This document shows positions 1-7,862 of a stretch of DNA of 33,665 nucleotides, one piece after another. Position 1 is the stretch's first letter, and each line of letters opens with the position of its first letter. The DNA lies in assembly GCA_021791935.1 (NCBI GenBank), contig JAJYVR010000005.1:1-33665 (forward strand). The letters are read 5' to 3'. Below the pieces are notes generated by a model. It had not been told where the DNA came from. It saw nothing but the letters and a program-made list of their open reading frames with translations, and ran no database searches. The stretch comes from Acidobacteriota bacterium (GTDB lineage: Bacteria; Acidobacteriota; Terriglobia; Terriglobales; Acidobacteriaceae). The translations under genes were made by a program, and so were the position numbers.

Positions 1-1357
1 GATCGAAAATTATCCCATCTCCGGGATGCGGGCGCATTCGTTGCTGATCCGCGCCATTGGCATGGTCAAGCGTGCTGCCGCCGAGACCAACAAAAAACTC
101 GGCCTGGTCGACGCGCATCGTGCCGACGCCATTTCGAAAGCCGCGCAAGAAGTCATCGATGGCAAGTGGGATGAGGAATTTCTCGTCGATGTCTTTCAGG
201 CCGGCGCAGGCGTCAGCTTCCACATGAACGCCAACGAGGTCATCGCCAATCGAGCCAATCAACTGCTCGGTGGGGCGCTAGGGGAGTATGCGCATGTCCA
301 TCCCAACGACCATGTGAACTATGGCCAGTCCACCAACGATGTGTTTCCCACCGCCATGCGTCTGGGCACGCTGCTGGCGCTCGAAACGCTGTACCCGGTG
401 CTCGAATCGCTGGCCGCCAGCTTCGAAAATAAGGCCAAAGAGTTCGACAGCATTCTCAAGTCCGGCCGCACGCACCTGCAGGATGCCGTCCCCATTCGCC
501 TCGGCCAGGAATTTGCCGCCTACGCCGTCGCCATCCGCAAAGCGCGCGCCAACATCTCCCAACAATCTGACGCCCTGCGCGAACTCGGCCTCGGCGGTTC
601 AGCCGTCGGCACCGGCATCAACACGCATCCGCGCTATCGCGCCACGGCCATCGCGACCCTGGCGAAAATCTCCGGCCAAAAGCTGACCCCAGCCAAAGAC
701 ATGCGTTGGGCGATGCAGTCGAATGCCTGCATGGGCGATGTCAGCGCCGCGCTGCGCTCGCTCGCGCTCGAAATCATCCGCATCTCGAACGACCTGCGCC
801 TGCTCGCCTCCGGCCCCAACACTGGCCTCGCGGAAATTGTTCTGCCCAGCCTGCAACCGGGCTCCTCCATCATGCCGGGCAAAATCAATCCCGTCCTGGC
901 GGAGCTGGCCGCCATGGTCAGCTTTCAGGTGATCGGCAATGACACCGCCGTCGCCTACGCCGTGCAGGCCGGCCAGCTTGAATTGAACGTGATGATGCCG
1001 ACGATGGCGTACAACGTCCTGCAATCGATCGCCATTCTCGCGAATATGCTCCGCCAGTTCGACCAGCATTGCATCGCCGGCATCACCGCCAATCGCGCCC
1101 GCTGCCAAATGTATGCGGAGAGCACCGTTTCGCTGGCGACCGCGCTGAATCCCTACATCGGCTATGCCAGGGCCGCGGAAATCGTCAAGGAATCCGTGGC
1201 GACCGGGCGCTCCATCGTCGAGCTGGTGCGCGAGAAAAAGCTGTTGAGCGAAAAGGAAATCGCCGAAATCCTCGACCCCAAGCGCATGACCGAACCGCAA
1301 GCCCCGCTGCGGGCCGCGAAAAAGCGCGACCGTGCCAGGAAGCGCCAGAAGAGTTGA
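1..1357 (+). CDS. aspA: Aspartate ammonia-lyase (aspartase), 5' end missing
   Basis: This enzyme of the fumarase/aspartase superfamily deaminates L-aspartate to fumarate and ammonia in the cytoplasm. The frame is open from base 2 (reading IENYPISG before the first Met at 26), so the true start lies upstream of the window; about 451 residues are visible against roughly 470-480 for the family. The superfamily signature GSSIMPGKINPV is present (bases about 862-897). QAGAGVSFHMNANEVIANRA and HPNDHVNYGQSTNDVFPTA resemble aspartases more than class II fumarases, which normally have QTGSGT and a different substrate loop. The C-terminus is Lys/Arg-rich. I am sure of the superfamily and fairly sure of aspartase over fumarase. 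Confidence 0.85.
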   Translation, partial: IENYPISGMRAHSLLIRAIGMVKRAAAETNKKLGLVDAHRADAISKAAQEVIDGKWDEEFLVDVFQAGAGVSFHMNANEVIANRANQLLGGALGEYAHVHPNDHVNYGQSTNDVFPTAMRLGTLLALETLYPVLESLAASFENKAKEFDSILKSGRTHLQDAVPIRLGQEFAAYAVAIRKARANISQQSDALRELGLGGSAVGTGINTHPRYRATAIATLAKISGQKLTPAKDMRWAMQSNACMGDVSAALRSLALEIIRISNDLRLLASGPNTGLAEIVLPSLQPGSSIMPGKINPVLAELAAMVSFQVIGNDTAVAYAVQAGQLELNVMMPTMAYNVLQSIAILANMLRQFDQHCIAGITANRARCQMYAESTVSLATALNPYIGYARAAEIVKESVATGRSIVELVREKKLLSEKEIAEILDPKRMTEPQAPLRAAKKRDRARKRQKS

Positions 1358-1360
1358 AAA

Positions 1361-1416
1361 GCAGGTCCCTCCGCTCCGGCAACTCGCGTTCCGAGTTGCC
1401 TTCGGTCGGGATGACA
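1361..1416 (+). repeat. Dispersed palindromic repeat, copy R1 (C/G subtype)
   Basis: It begins GCAGGTCCCTCC and ends GGTCGGGATGACA. The centre forms a perfect 9-bp stem (1378-1386 with 1392-1400) over a 5-nt loop. It lies four bases after the aspA stop codon, in the 240-bp gap before mreB. It could act as a transcript-end hairpin, but no T-tract follows. Confidence 0.85.
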
Positions 1417-1597
1417 GACTTTGCCTCATCGGAAAATTGCCTTTACCGAGTCGCCATTCCTGCCTCGATTCGCCCGGGCATTCCCGCGGTTGATACCTTC
1501 CACGATTCCCCTGGGCCAACGTTCCATCCGCAGGCGAACCGACATGGCCGTACAATGGGAGATAATACGATTCCCCCAAAGGCACGTACAACACTGA

Positions 1598-2662
1598 ATG
1601 TCCTCTAACGGCTATCACTCTCGCTCCTCACGCAGCCACAATCTGCGTTCGCTGTTCAGCTTGTTCTCAAGCGACCTGGCCATCGACCTTGGCACGGCCA
1701 ACACGCTTGTCTTCGCGGCTGGCAAGGGCATCGTTGTCAATGAGCCTTCGATCGTCGCGTTGAACAAGACCACCGGCGAAGTGGAAGCGGTGGGCAAGGA
1801 AGCCAAAGAGATGCTGGGCCGCACCCCTGGCAACATCGTCGCCATCCGTCCCATGAAGGACGGCGTCATCGCCGACTTCAAAGTCACGGAAAAGATGTTG
1901 AATTACTTCATCCAAAAAGCGCATGGCCGCAAGATGCTGGTCCATCCGCGCATCGTTATTGGGGTTCCGTCGGAAATTACCCAGGTGGAAAAGCGCGCCG
2001 TGGAAGATTCCGCCTATCGCGCCAAGGCGAGCGAAGTCTACCTGGTCGAGCAGGCCATGGTGGCCGCCATCGGCGCCGGTCTGCCGATTACAGAACCCGG
2101 CGGCAACATGGTTGTCGACATCGGCGGCGGCACTACAGATATCGCGGTGATCTCGCTTTCCGGCATCGTCTATTCGCGTTCCGTCCGCATGGCCGGCAAC
2201 CAGATGGACGAAGCCATCATGAATTATCTGAAGCGCAAATACAATCTGCTGATCGGCGAGCGCACCGCCGAGCACATCAAGATGGAGTTGGGCTCGGCGT
2301 ATCCGCTGGACAAGCCTGTCACCATGGAAATCAAAGGCCGCAACCTGATTGAAGGCGTGCCCAAGACCATCACCATCGACGACAGCGAAATTCGCGAGTC
2401 CCTGGCGGAATGCATCAGCACCATCATGAACGCGATTCGCGTGGCGCTGGAACGTACACCGCCGGAGCTTTCCGCCGACATCAGCGACCGCGGCATCGTG
2501 CTGACCGGCGGCGGCGCGCTCATCAAAAACCTGGACAAACGGATTCGCGAAGAAACCGGTCTGCCAGTCTCGGTGGCGGACGATCCACTGGCATCTGTCG
2601 TACTCGGCACCGGAAAGATGCTGTCGGACTTCCGTTTGCTGCGCAAGATCAAGATCGATTAA
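1598..2662 (+). CDS. mreB: Rod shape-determining protein MreB
   Basis: This is a bacterial actin homologue that polymerises on the inner membrane face and directs lateral wall synthesis. After a 24-residue leader comes SSDLAIDLGTANTLVF, the phosphate-1 loop; DIGGGTTDIAVIS is the second phosphate loop and LTGGGALIKNLD the adenosine motif. The length of 354 aa is near the usual 335-350. No in-frame ATG or GTG lies closer to the conserved start, so the leader MSSNGYHSRSSRSHN appears to be translated; it is polar and may replace the usual short membrane-binding helix. The Shine-Dalgarno site is weak (AAAGG near 1576). It heads the mre/mrd operon, but two accessory genes separate it from mreC. Confidence 0.97.
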   Translation: MSSNGYHSRSSRSHNLRSLFSLFSSDLAIDLGTANTLVFAAGKGIVVNEPSIVALNKTTGEVEAVGKEAKEMLGRTPGNIVAIRPMKDGVIADFKVTEKMLNYFIQKAHGRKMLVHPRIVIGVPSEITQVEKRAVEDSAYRAKASEVYLVEQAMVAAIGAGLPITEPGGNMVVDIGGGTTDIAVISLSGIVYSRSVRMAGNQMDEAIMNYLKRKYNLLIGERTAEHIKMELGSAYPLDKPVTMEIKGRNLIEGVPKTITIDDSEIRESLAECISTIMNAIRVALERTPPELSADISDRGIVLTGGGALIKNLDKRIREETGLPVSVADDPLASVVLGTGKMLSDFRLLRKIKID

Positions 2663-2733
2663 TTGGTTCGCGTTCTGCAAGCGGGGCCCGCTGAAGATTT
2701 ATTTGATTCCACTAGAAATGGAGCGTTCTAAAG

Positions 2734-3165
2734 GTGGAAGCGAAGACCGGCTCGCATCAACGTCCAATTTTCGGGGTGATATTGCTGCTCTCACTCGCCC
2801 TGAATGCGTTCTTAATATGGAACGATCACTATGATGTTCCAGATGTGAATTTCTTCCCGCATGGATTGCGAGATGCGTATTTCATCAAGAGGCACGCAGG
2901 AGGAAAGTATTTTGTAATTGAGCACTCAGGGCACCGTTATTTGGTTAAATGCCAGGACACATTAACTTGGCTCGGCGGTATTTACACTTCAGGCCAACCC
3001 ATGGTCGATGGATGCACCTATATTCCATCTTTAGTCGGCAAAAGTATTGCTGGAGGTCTGATGCGCAATGAAGGCGATGCTCTGGTATACCAGCCGTGGG
3101 AGCAGGTGGACACCGAGCAAACAGCAGACATTCTCACGATTGTCAGTGACGAAAAAAGTAGGTAG
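2734..3165 (+). CDS. Unknown AT-rich membrane-anchored protein
   Basis: I do not recognise this 143-residue protein. It starts at GTG 2734 with GGAG at 2720-2723. Residues 12-29 form one hydrophobic segment, giving an uncleaved anchor or signal, and the rest is a soluble domain with two cysteines. Base composition differs from the flanking mre genes: 26 of 60 bases are G or C at 2821-2880, with many A/T-ending codons. It sits between mreB and mreC next to a GIY-YIG repeat unit, so I infer it was acquired by insertion. A role in cell shape is not supported by anything in the sequence. Confidence 0.7.
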   Translation: MEAKTGSHQRPIFGVILLLSLALNAFLIWNDHYDVPDVNFFPHGLRDAYFIKRHAGGKYFVIEHSGHRYLVKCQDTLTWLGGIYTSGQPMVDGCTYIPSLVGKSIAGGLMRNEGDALVYQPWEQVDTEQTADILTIVSDEKSR

Positions 3166-3214
3166 CTGTTTCCAAACAGGCGTTGTTTGAAGTGAATTAA
3201 GTATTGCAGAAATC

Positions 3215-3254
3215 TGTCATCCCGAGCGAAGCGCAGCGTAGTCGAGGGACCTGC
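3215..3254 (-). repeat. Dispersed palindromic repeat R2 (G/C subtype), left end of GIY-YIG unit
   Basis: Read on the minus strand it begins GCAGGTCCCTCG and ends GCTCGGGATGACA. Its 3215-3231 segment is a perfect 17-base inverse of 3598-3614, and 3240-3254 is a perfect 15-base inverse of 3557-3571. It therefore forms an inverted pair with R3 around the nuclease gene. It ends nine bases before the GTG start of that gene. Confidence 0.88.
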
Positions 3255-3262
3255 TTTTAACC

Positions 3263-3625
3263 GTGCGTGAACACACCTACTTCGTTTACATAATTGCCAG
3301 CCGATCGCGCACCATTTACATCGGGATCACCAGGGATTTGCGCCGTCGCGTTTGGGAACACCAGGCCGGTACCTTCCCAGGCTTTACACGAACCTATCGC
3401 TGTCATCGGCTGGTATGGTTCGAGACGTATTTCACTGTGACGCGAGCTATTGACCGCGAAAAGCAGCTCAAAAGATGGTCGCGCACCAAGAAGATCAACC
3501 TTATTGAACAGGAAAATCAGCTATGGGCGGATCTGAGCGAAGAATGGCCTCAAACAGCAGGTCCCTCGACTGCGTCCCGTCGCCGAAGCGACGCGGACTT
3601 CGCTCGGGATGACAAAAATATTTGA
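3263..3625 (+). CDS. GIY-YIG nuclease-domain protein, bounded by inverted repeats
   Basis: This is a single-domain GIY-YIG endonuclease of the small stand-alone type, 120 aa. The GIY-equivalent is VYI at residues 8-10 and the YIG is at 19-21, followed by RDLRRRVWEH with the expected arginine and by the conserved REKQLKRW helix with Glu66. It starts at GTG 3263 with no clear ribosome-binding site. Its last 20 or so codons (from TAGPST onward) are read through repeat R3, so the native C-terminus probably lies near residue 97. It is 64/95 identical, by my alignment, to the protein at 23366-23680. Six bases separate it from mreC. The family cuts DNA in homing, repair and restriction systems; here I infer a selfish or repeat-spreading role, without proof of activity. 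Confidence 0.88.
   Translation: MREHTYFVYIIASRSRTIYIGITRDLRRRVWEHQAGTFPGFTRTYRCHRLVWFETYFTVTRAIDREKQLKRWSRTKKINLIEQENQLWADLSEEWPQTAGPSTASRRRSDADFARDDKNI
3557..3614 (+). repeat. Dispersed palindromic repeat R3 (G/C subtype), right end of GIY-YIG unit
   Basis: It begins GCAGGTCCCTCG and ends GCTCGGGATGACA. The centre has a 6-bp stem (3578-3583 with 3588-3593) closed by a CGAA tetraloop. It encodes the tail of the nuclease gene and lies 17 bases before the mreC start. Confidence 0.88.
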
Positions 3626-3631
3626 GGCCTC

Positions 3632-4954
3632 ATGGAATCTTTTCTCAGCCGCTACCGGAATCCTCTGATCCTGCTGGCACTCGTGCTGGCGCAGTTGCTC
3701 GGCCTTGCCGTGCAGGTGCGTCGCTCCAACGCCGGTCAGGATGGAAAGCAAACGCGCCTCATCCGCCTTTGGGTCGTCACTGCCTTTTCGCCGTTTGAGC
3801 GGGCACTCCTGTCGGTGGGCCATGGCGTCAGCCACACCTGGAACGACTATGTGGATCTGCGCCACGTTCGCCGGCAGAACCAGCAACTGCAGTCGGAATT
3901 GGACCGGATTCGTCTCGAACAATCCTCGCTGGCCGTCGATGCACGCCAGGGATTGCGCCTGCAGAAGCTCTTCGGGTTTCAGCGGCAATATATTTCAAAA
4001 ACCGTCGCCGGCCATGTCATCGGCACCAGCGGCACCGATCTGTCGCGCGTATTGGTCATCGATAAAGGCTCGAAAGACGGCATCAAAACCGACATGCCGG
4101 TCATCACCCCCGACGGCGTGGTCGGCAAAGTGCGCGATGTATTTCCGCACACCGCCCAGGTGCTGGAGATCAACGACGAAACCAGCGGCCTCGGCATCGT
4201 CCTCACGCAGACGCGGCTGCGCGGCATTCTGCGCGGCAACGCCGCCGGGCAAACGGAAATCATCGACGTCCTGCCGGATGAACGCATTCAACCCGGCGAA
4301 CAAGTTGTCACCAGCGGCGGCGACAGCGTGTATCCCTCCGGGCTCCCAGTCGGGACGGTCGAGCGCGTGGTCAACGATCCGGAGCACGATCCCTATGTTG
4401 CCGTGGTGGTTCGGCCAGCGGTCAACCTGTCTCGACTGGACGAAGTGCTGGTGATCACAGAAACCCAGAACACCATGCCCACGGCCATGCAGCAGGACAT
4501 TGCGACCAGCGAGCAGAGGGCGGCCGATGTTCTGGCCCAGCGGCTGCCCAGCGTGCCGCCGCCCGCAACCGTCGGGCCCGATGGAAAACCCATCGACGCA
4601 AATACTCCGCCCTCCCCGGTGCGCCCCCCGCCTTCGCTGCATCCTGACCAGTTCACGCCGGACGCGACACCGCCGGCGTCCGCTCTCACCCCAGGGGCTG
4701 CGTATCCGAATCGGGTCTTTCCCGCGCAAGCCGCGCCGGTTTCGACGGGACACTCGAACACCGCGGCGCCTTCCACTGTAACGCCCGCGAAGTCTGCCCC
4801 CGCAACCGCAGGACCGAAGCCCGCAACGGCGCAGCCCAGGACGAACACGATTTCGAATCCGACAAGCGCAACCACGGCAACCCGGCATCCGAAAACGGCG
4901 CAATACCCGGCCGCCCCCACCCAGCCCACCACCGGTGAGGAGCGGCAGAACTGA
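3632..4954 (+). CDS. mreC: Rod shape-determining protein MreC with long Pro/Thr/Ala-rich tail
   Basis: MreC is a bitopic inner-membrane protein whose periplasmic part activates PBP2/RodA. Residues 8-28 are the transmembrane helix, about 65-112 are helical with coiled-coil character (HVRRQNQQLQSELDRIRLEQ), and the beta-barrel domain runs to about 275 (VIGTSGTDLSRVLVIDKGSKDG, TSGGDSVYPSGLPVGTV). The last 150 or so residues are low-complexity and rich in Pro, Thr and Ala, making the protein 440 aa against the usual 270-330. GAGG at 3624-3627 overlaps the stop of the upstream nuclease gene and sets the ATG at 3632. It is followed by mreD after 2 bases. Confidence 0.95.
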   Translation: MESFLSRYRNPLILLALVLAQLLGLAVQVRRSNAGQDGKQTRLIRLWVVTAFSPFERALLSVGHGVSHTWNDYVDLRHVRRQNQQLQSELDRIRLEQSSLAVDARQGLRLQKLFGFQRQYISKTVAGHVIGTSGTDLSRVLVIDKGSKDGIKTDMPVITPDGVVGKVRDVFPHTAQVLEINDETSGLGIVLTQTRLRGILRGNAAGQTEIIDVLPDERIQPGEQVVTSGGDSVYPSGLPVGTVERVVNDPEHDPYVAVVVRPAVNLSRLDEVLVITETQNTMPTAMQQDIATSEQRAADVLAQRLPSVPPPATVGPDGKPIDANTPPSPVRPPPSLHPDQFTPDATPPASALTPGAAYPNRVFPAQAAPVSTGHSNTAAPSTVTPAKSAPATAGPKPATAQPRTNTISNPTSATTATRHPKTAQYPAAPTQPTTGEERQN

Positions 4955-4956
4955 CC

Positions 4957-5478
4957 ATGGCACTCTTGCCCCAGCGCTCGCGTCGAGAAATGGAAGAACA
5001 CAGCTTCCACCCGCTCGTCCTGATTCTGGTGCCGCTGCTGGCCATTTTCTTGCAGGTCTACCTGCCGCTGCGCTTTCCCTCGTTCAACATTTTGAACCTG
5101 CCGGTGCTGATTGTTATCTATTTTTCCGTCTCGCGTCGCAGTCCGATCGGCGGAACGCTGCTGGGCATGGTCATCGGCATCCTTCAGGATGCAATGACGC
5201 ACCTGCCGCTTGGCATCAACGGCATCGTCGATTGCATTCTGGGTTATCTGGCTGCTTCGATCGGGTTGCGGATCGATGTCGACAACCCTGGCACCCGGCT
5301 GATCATGAACTTCACTTTTATCCTGCTGGCCAGCGTCTTGCACCTGCTGATTCTGCGCCGACTGGTCGGCATTCATGAGCAGTGGTACGGGTGGCACGAC
5401 CTGATTCGCGCCCTGGTCAACGGGCTGGTGGGGGTAGTTCTTTTTGCACTGCTCGACCGCCTGCGGCAAAGGGAATAG
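4957..5478 (+). CDS. mreD: Rod shape-determining protein MreD
   Basis: MreD is a small integral membrane protein of the elongasome. The 173 residues contain about five hydrophobic segments, beginning at PLVLILVPLLAIFLQVYLPL and ending at LVNGLVGVVLFALLDRL. The segment RSPIGGTLLGMVIGILQDAM with LPLGINGI matches the family pattern (glycine-rich turn followed by D-A). It starts 2 bases after the mreC stop, which implies translational coupling. Length is normal. Confidence 0.93.
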   Translation: MALLPQRSRREMEEHSFHPLVLILVPLLAIFLQVYLPLRFPSFNILNLPVLIVIYFSVSRRSPIGGTLLGMVIGILQDAMTHLPLGINGIVDCILGYLAASIGLRIDVDNPGTRLIMNFTFILLASVLHLLILRRLVGIHEQWYGWHDLIRALVNGLVGVVLFALLDRLRQRE

Positions 5479-5517
5479 GGGAGCAATTCCGGAGTATCCT
5501 GAAGTCAACCCTTCCCC

Positions 5518-7674
5518 ATGGCTGGCACATATAACAAAGACGAAAGAATTCCATCGATCAAGCTGACGGCGATCCAGTACGTCATCGCACTGATCCTGGC
5601 GATACTCGTCTCCGGCTTGTGGAGACTGCAGGTGCTGGGCGCGCAAAACTATCGCGCGCTTGCCGAGGCCAACCGCATTCGCAAAGTCCCTATCCTCGCG
5701 CCGCGCGGAAAGCTCTACGATCGCGACGGACGCCTGCTGGTCGACAATTATCCCTCTGTCACGTGCTTCCTGGTTCCGGAGCAGGCCCGCAATCTTGACG
5801 CCGATTTGCCCCTCATCGCCGATGGCCTGCATATGCAGACCGATCAGTTGCACGCCATACTTTTGCGCTATCGCCATCAGCCCAAATATCAGCCCATCCC
5901 GCTGCAACAGGACATTACGCCGGACGAGCAGGCTTTTATCGCGGCCCATGCCAATGAGCTGCCCGAACTGGAAACCATTGAGGAGCAGCGGCGGCTCTAT
6001 CCCAGCAATGGCTTCGCCGCTCACCTCATCGGTTACGTCGGCGAAGTTTCTGAAGACATGCTCGACGACCCACGCTATGCCTTCTATCAACCGGGCGACG
6101 TGGTCGGTCGGTCCGGCGTCGAGGAGTCCTACGACCCCATCCTGCGCGGTCAGGATGGCTCCCGCGATGTGATTGTCGACAGCCACGGCCGCGAGCTGGG
6201 CGCGCTTGGCATCGAACCCGCGAAGCCGGGAAAATCAATTAAACTCACCATCGATCTTGACGTGCAGAAAGCCGCGGAGGAAGCTTTGGGCGCTCGGCAA
6301 GGCGCCATCGTCGCCATCGATCCGCGCACCGGCGAAGTGCTGGCCATGGTCAGTCACCCCACCTTCGATCCCAATCGGTTTGCCATCCGCATTCATCGCG
6401 ACGAGTGGAACAAGCTCATCGCCGACCCCGACCATCCGCTGATGAACAAGGCCATCCAGGCCCAGCTCGCTCCCGGCTCGACGTTCAAAATCATCGAAGC
6501 CATTGCCGGCCTGCAGGAAGGCATCGCGCAGACACTCAAAGTAGACTGCCACGGCGGCGCCGTCTTTTACGGGCGATATTTCAAGTGCTGGATTTCAGCC
6601 CGCCATCAATCGCACGGAATTACCGAGATCGGCAAGGGAATTTATCAGTCGTGCGACGTTTTCTTCTACACGCTTGCGGAAAAAATGGGCATCGACACGA
6701 TCGCGAAATGGGCCCACATGTTTGGCCTGGGACAGAAGACCGGCATCGATCTGCCGAATGAAGCGGCCGGCATCATGCCCTCGCCGGAATGGAAGATGCG
6801 CAACTACCACCAGAAATGGTTTGCCGGTGAAACCATCTCGGTCGGCATCGGCCAGGGAGCCATCGCCGTCACTCCGATTCAACTCATCCGCGCCATTGCG
6901 GGGATCGGGTCCGGCGGAGTTCTTAAGCGCCCGCACGTCGTGTTCCCGAATGAGATTCCCGCCGACCTGAAGGACTACTACCAGGACCGGTTTCCTGGCT
7001 CTGGCGATCAAGTAGTCCCCATCGATCCTGCCAACTGGCAGATTGTGACCGACGCCATGGCCCAGGTCGTCAGTTTTGCGGGAACGGCCGGTTTTGCGCA
7101 TTTGGATGGCATCGACTTCGCCGGCAAGACCGGCAGCGCGCAAATTGTCAGCAATGCCTATAAAGCGTCCGTGGGCGGCGGCGCAAAGCTGAACGATACT
7201 GCCTGGTTTGTCGGCATGTCGCCACGGAGAAACCCCGAAATTGCCGTGGTCGTGATGTGGCAGAACGGCTCGGAGGGATATTTCAGCGCTCGCCTGGCGG
7301 CCCGCGTCATTGAAGCCTACGTCAATAAAGAGCGTCTCCGCGACCACAACCTGATGCAAGTCGCCGCCAAGACCAATCCCGATGCCGGCAAGCCGTCATC
7401 GACTGTTCCCGTGACCGTGAAAGGGAAATCCGCGCCTGGCGCCGCCAAGCCGAAATCCATCGGTCAGATGCAGCCTCCTCGTGTCGCGACTGCATCTCCG
7501 ACAGAAATGGCCGCGCTCTGGACCGCTAGCGTCGCCCATCCGGAGGATCCGGACGCGAAGCAACTTCCCGCGCGCATCGCCGCGGCCTTTTCCCTGACCA
7601 AGGGCACCACCCTGCAAGCCGGCACATTTCTCCTTCCGCCGCCTCCAACGCCCCGCAACGGAGGTCGCGAGTGA
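5518..7674 (+). CDS. mrdA: Penicillin-binding protein 2 (elongasome transpeptidase)
   Basis: This class B PBP cross-links peptidoglycan during side-wall growth. One N-terminal transmembrane helix lies at about residues 16-35. The pedestal domain contains ILAPRGKLYDRDGRLLVDN. The transpeptidase motifs are STFK at 321-324 (Ser321 is the acylated nucleophile), SCD at 378-380 (PBP2 proteins have SxD rather than SxN) and KTG at 537-539. The 718 residues exceed the usual 600-650 because of a Pro/Ala/Lys-rich tail after about residue 620. The ATG at 5518 has no strong nearby Shine-Dalgarno site. It lies 39 bases after mreD; rodA follows after a repeat-filled gap. Confidence 0.95.
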   Translation: MAGTYNKDERIPSIKLTAIQYVIALILAILVSGLWRLQVLGAQNYRALAEANRIRKVPILAPRGKLYDRDGRLLVDNYPSVTCFLVPEQARNLDADLPLIADGLHMQTDQLHAILLRYRHQPKYQPIPLQQDITPDEQAFIAAHANELPELETIEEQRRLYPSNGFAAHLIGYVGEVSEDMLDDPRYAFYQPGDVVGRSGVEESYDPILRGQDGSRDVIVDSHGRELGALGIEPAKPGKSIKLTIDLDVQKAAEEALGARQGAIVAIDPRTGEVLAMVSHPTFDPNRFAIRIHRDEWNKLIADPDHPLMNKAIQAQLAPGSTFKIIEAIAGLQEGIAQTLKVDCHGGAVFYGRYFKCWISARHQSHGITEIGKGIYQSCDVFFYTLAEKMGIDTIAKWAHMFGLGQKTGIDLPNEAAGIMPSPEWKMRNYHQKWFAGETISVGIGQGAIAVTPIQLIRAIAGIGSGGVLKRPHVVFPNEIPADLKDYYQDRFPGSGDQVVPIDPANWQIVTDAMAQVVSFAGTAGFAHLDGIDFAGKTGSAQIVSNAYKASVGGGAKLNDTAWFVGMSPRRNPEIAVVVMWQNGSEGYFSARLAARVIEAYVNKERLRDHNLMQVAAKTNPDAGKPSSTVPVTVKGKSAPGAAKPKSIGQMQPPRVATASPTEMAALWTASVAHPEDPDAKQLPARIAAAFSLTKGTTLQAGTFLLPPPPTPRNGGRE

Positions 7675-7706
7675 TTTTGCAAGGGTCCGGTTACGGCCCG
7701 AAAACC

Positions 7707-7764
7707 GCAGGTCCCTCCACTTCGGTCGTCCGCCACGGCGGATCGACCTTCGGTCGGGATGACA
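7707..7764 (+). repeat. Dispersed palindromic repeat R4 (C/G subtype)
   Basis: It begins GCAGGTCCCTCC and ends GGTCGGGATGACA. The centre contains TCCGCC opposed to GGCGGA. It is tail-to-tail with R5: 7703-7721 is a perfect 19-base inverse of 7814-7832 and 7751-7765 a perfect 15-base inverse of 7776-7790, with a 10-base loop between. Confidence 0.88.
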
Positions 7765-7776
7765 AACCTTATCGCT

Positions 7777-7828
7777 TGTCATCCCGACCGGAGTTCTCGC
7801 GAAGCGAGGATGCAGTGGAGGGACCTGC
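7777..7828 (-). repeat. Dispersed palindromic repeat R5 (C/G subtype)
   Basis: This is the inverted partner of R4 in the mrdA-rodA gap. Its own centre has CTCGC (7796-7800) opposed to GCGAG (7804-7808). The end matches the family consensus GCAGGTCCCTCC exactly when read on the minus strand. Confidence 0.88.
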
Positions 7829-7862
7829 GGTTGTTTCTGCTGTCGCCAAGAGGGGATCTTAG

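Noticed and set aside
1-1357. Class II fumarase instead of aspartase
   Set aside because: Several diagnostic segments (AGAGVSFHMNANE, HPNDHVNYGQSTNDVFPTA) are closer to aspartase; the missing N-terminus leaves a small doubt.
4393-6186. 597-codon open frame on the minus strand across mreC, mreD and mrdA
   Set aside because: It lies opposite three certain genes, has a His/Gln/Asp-rich composition typical of antisense frames in GC-rich DNA, and no family features.
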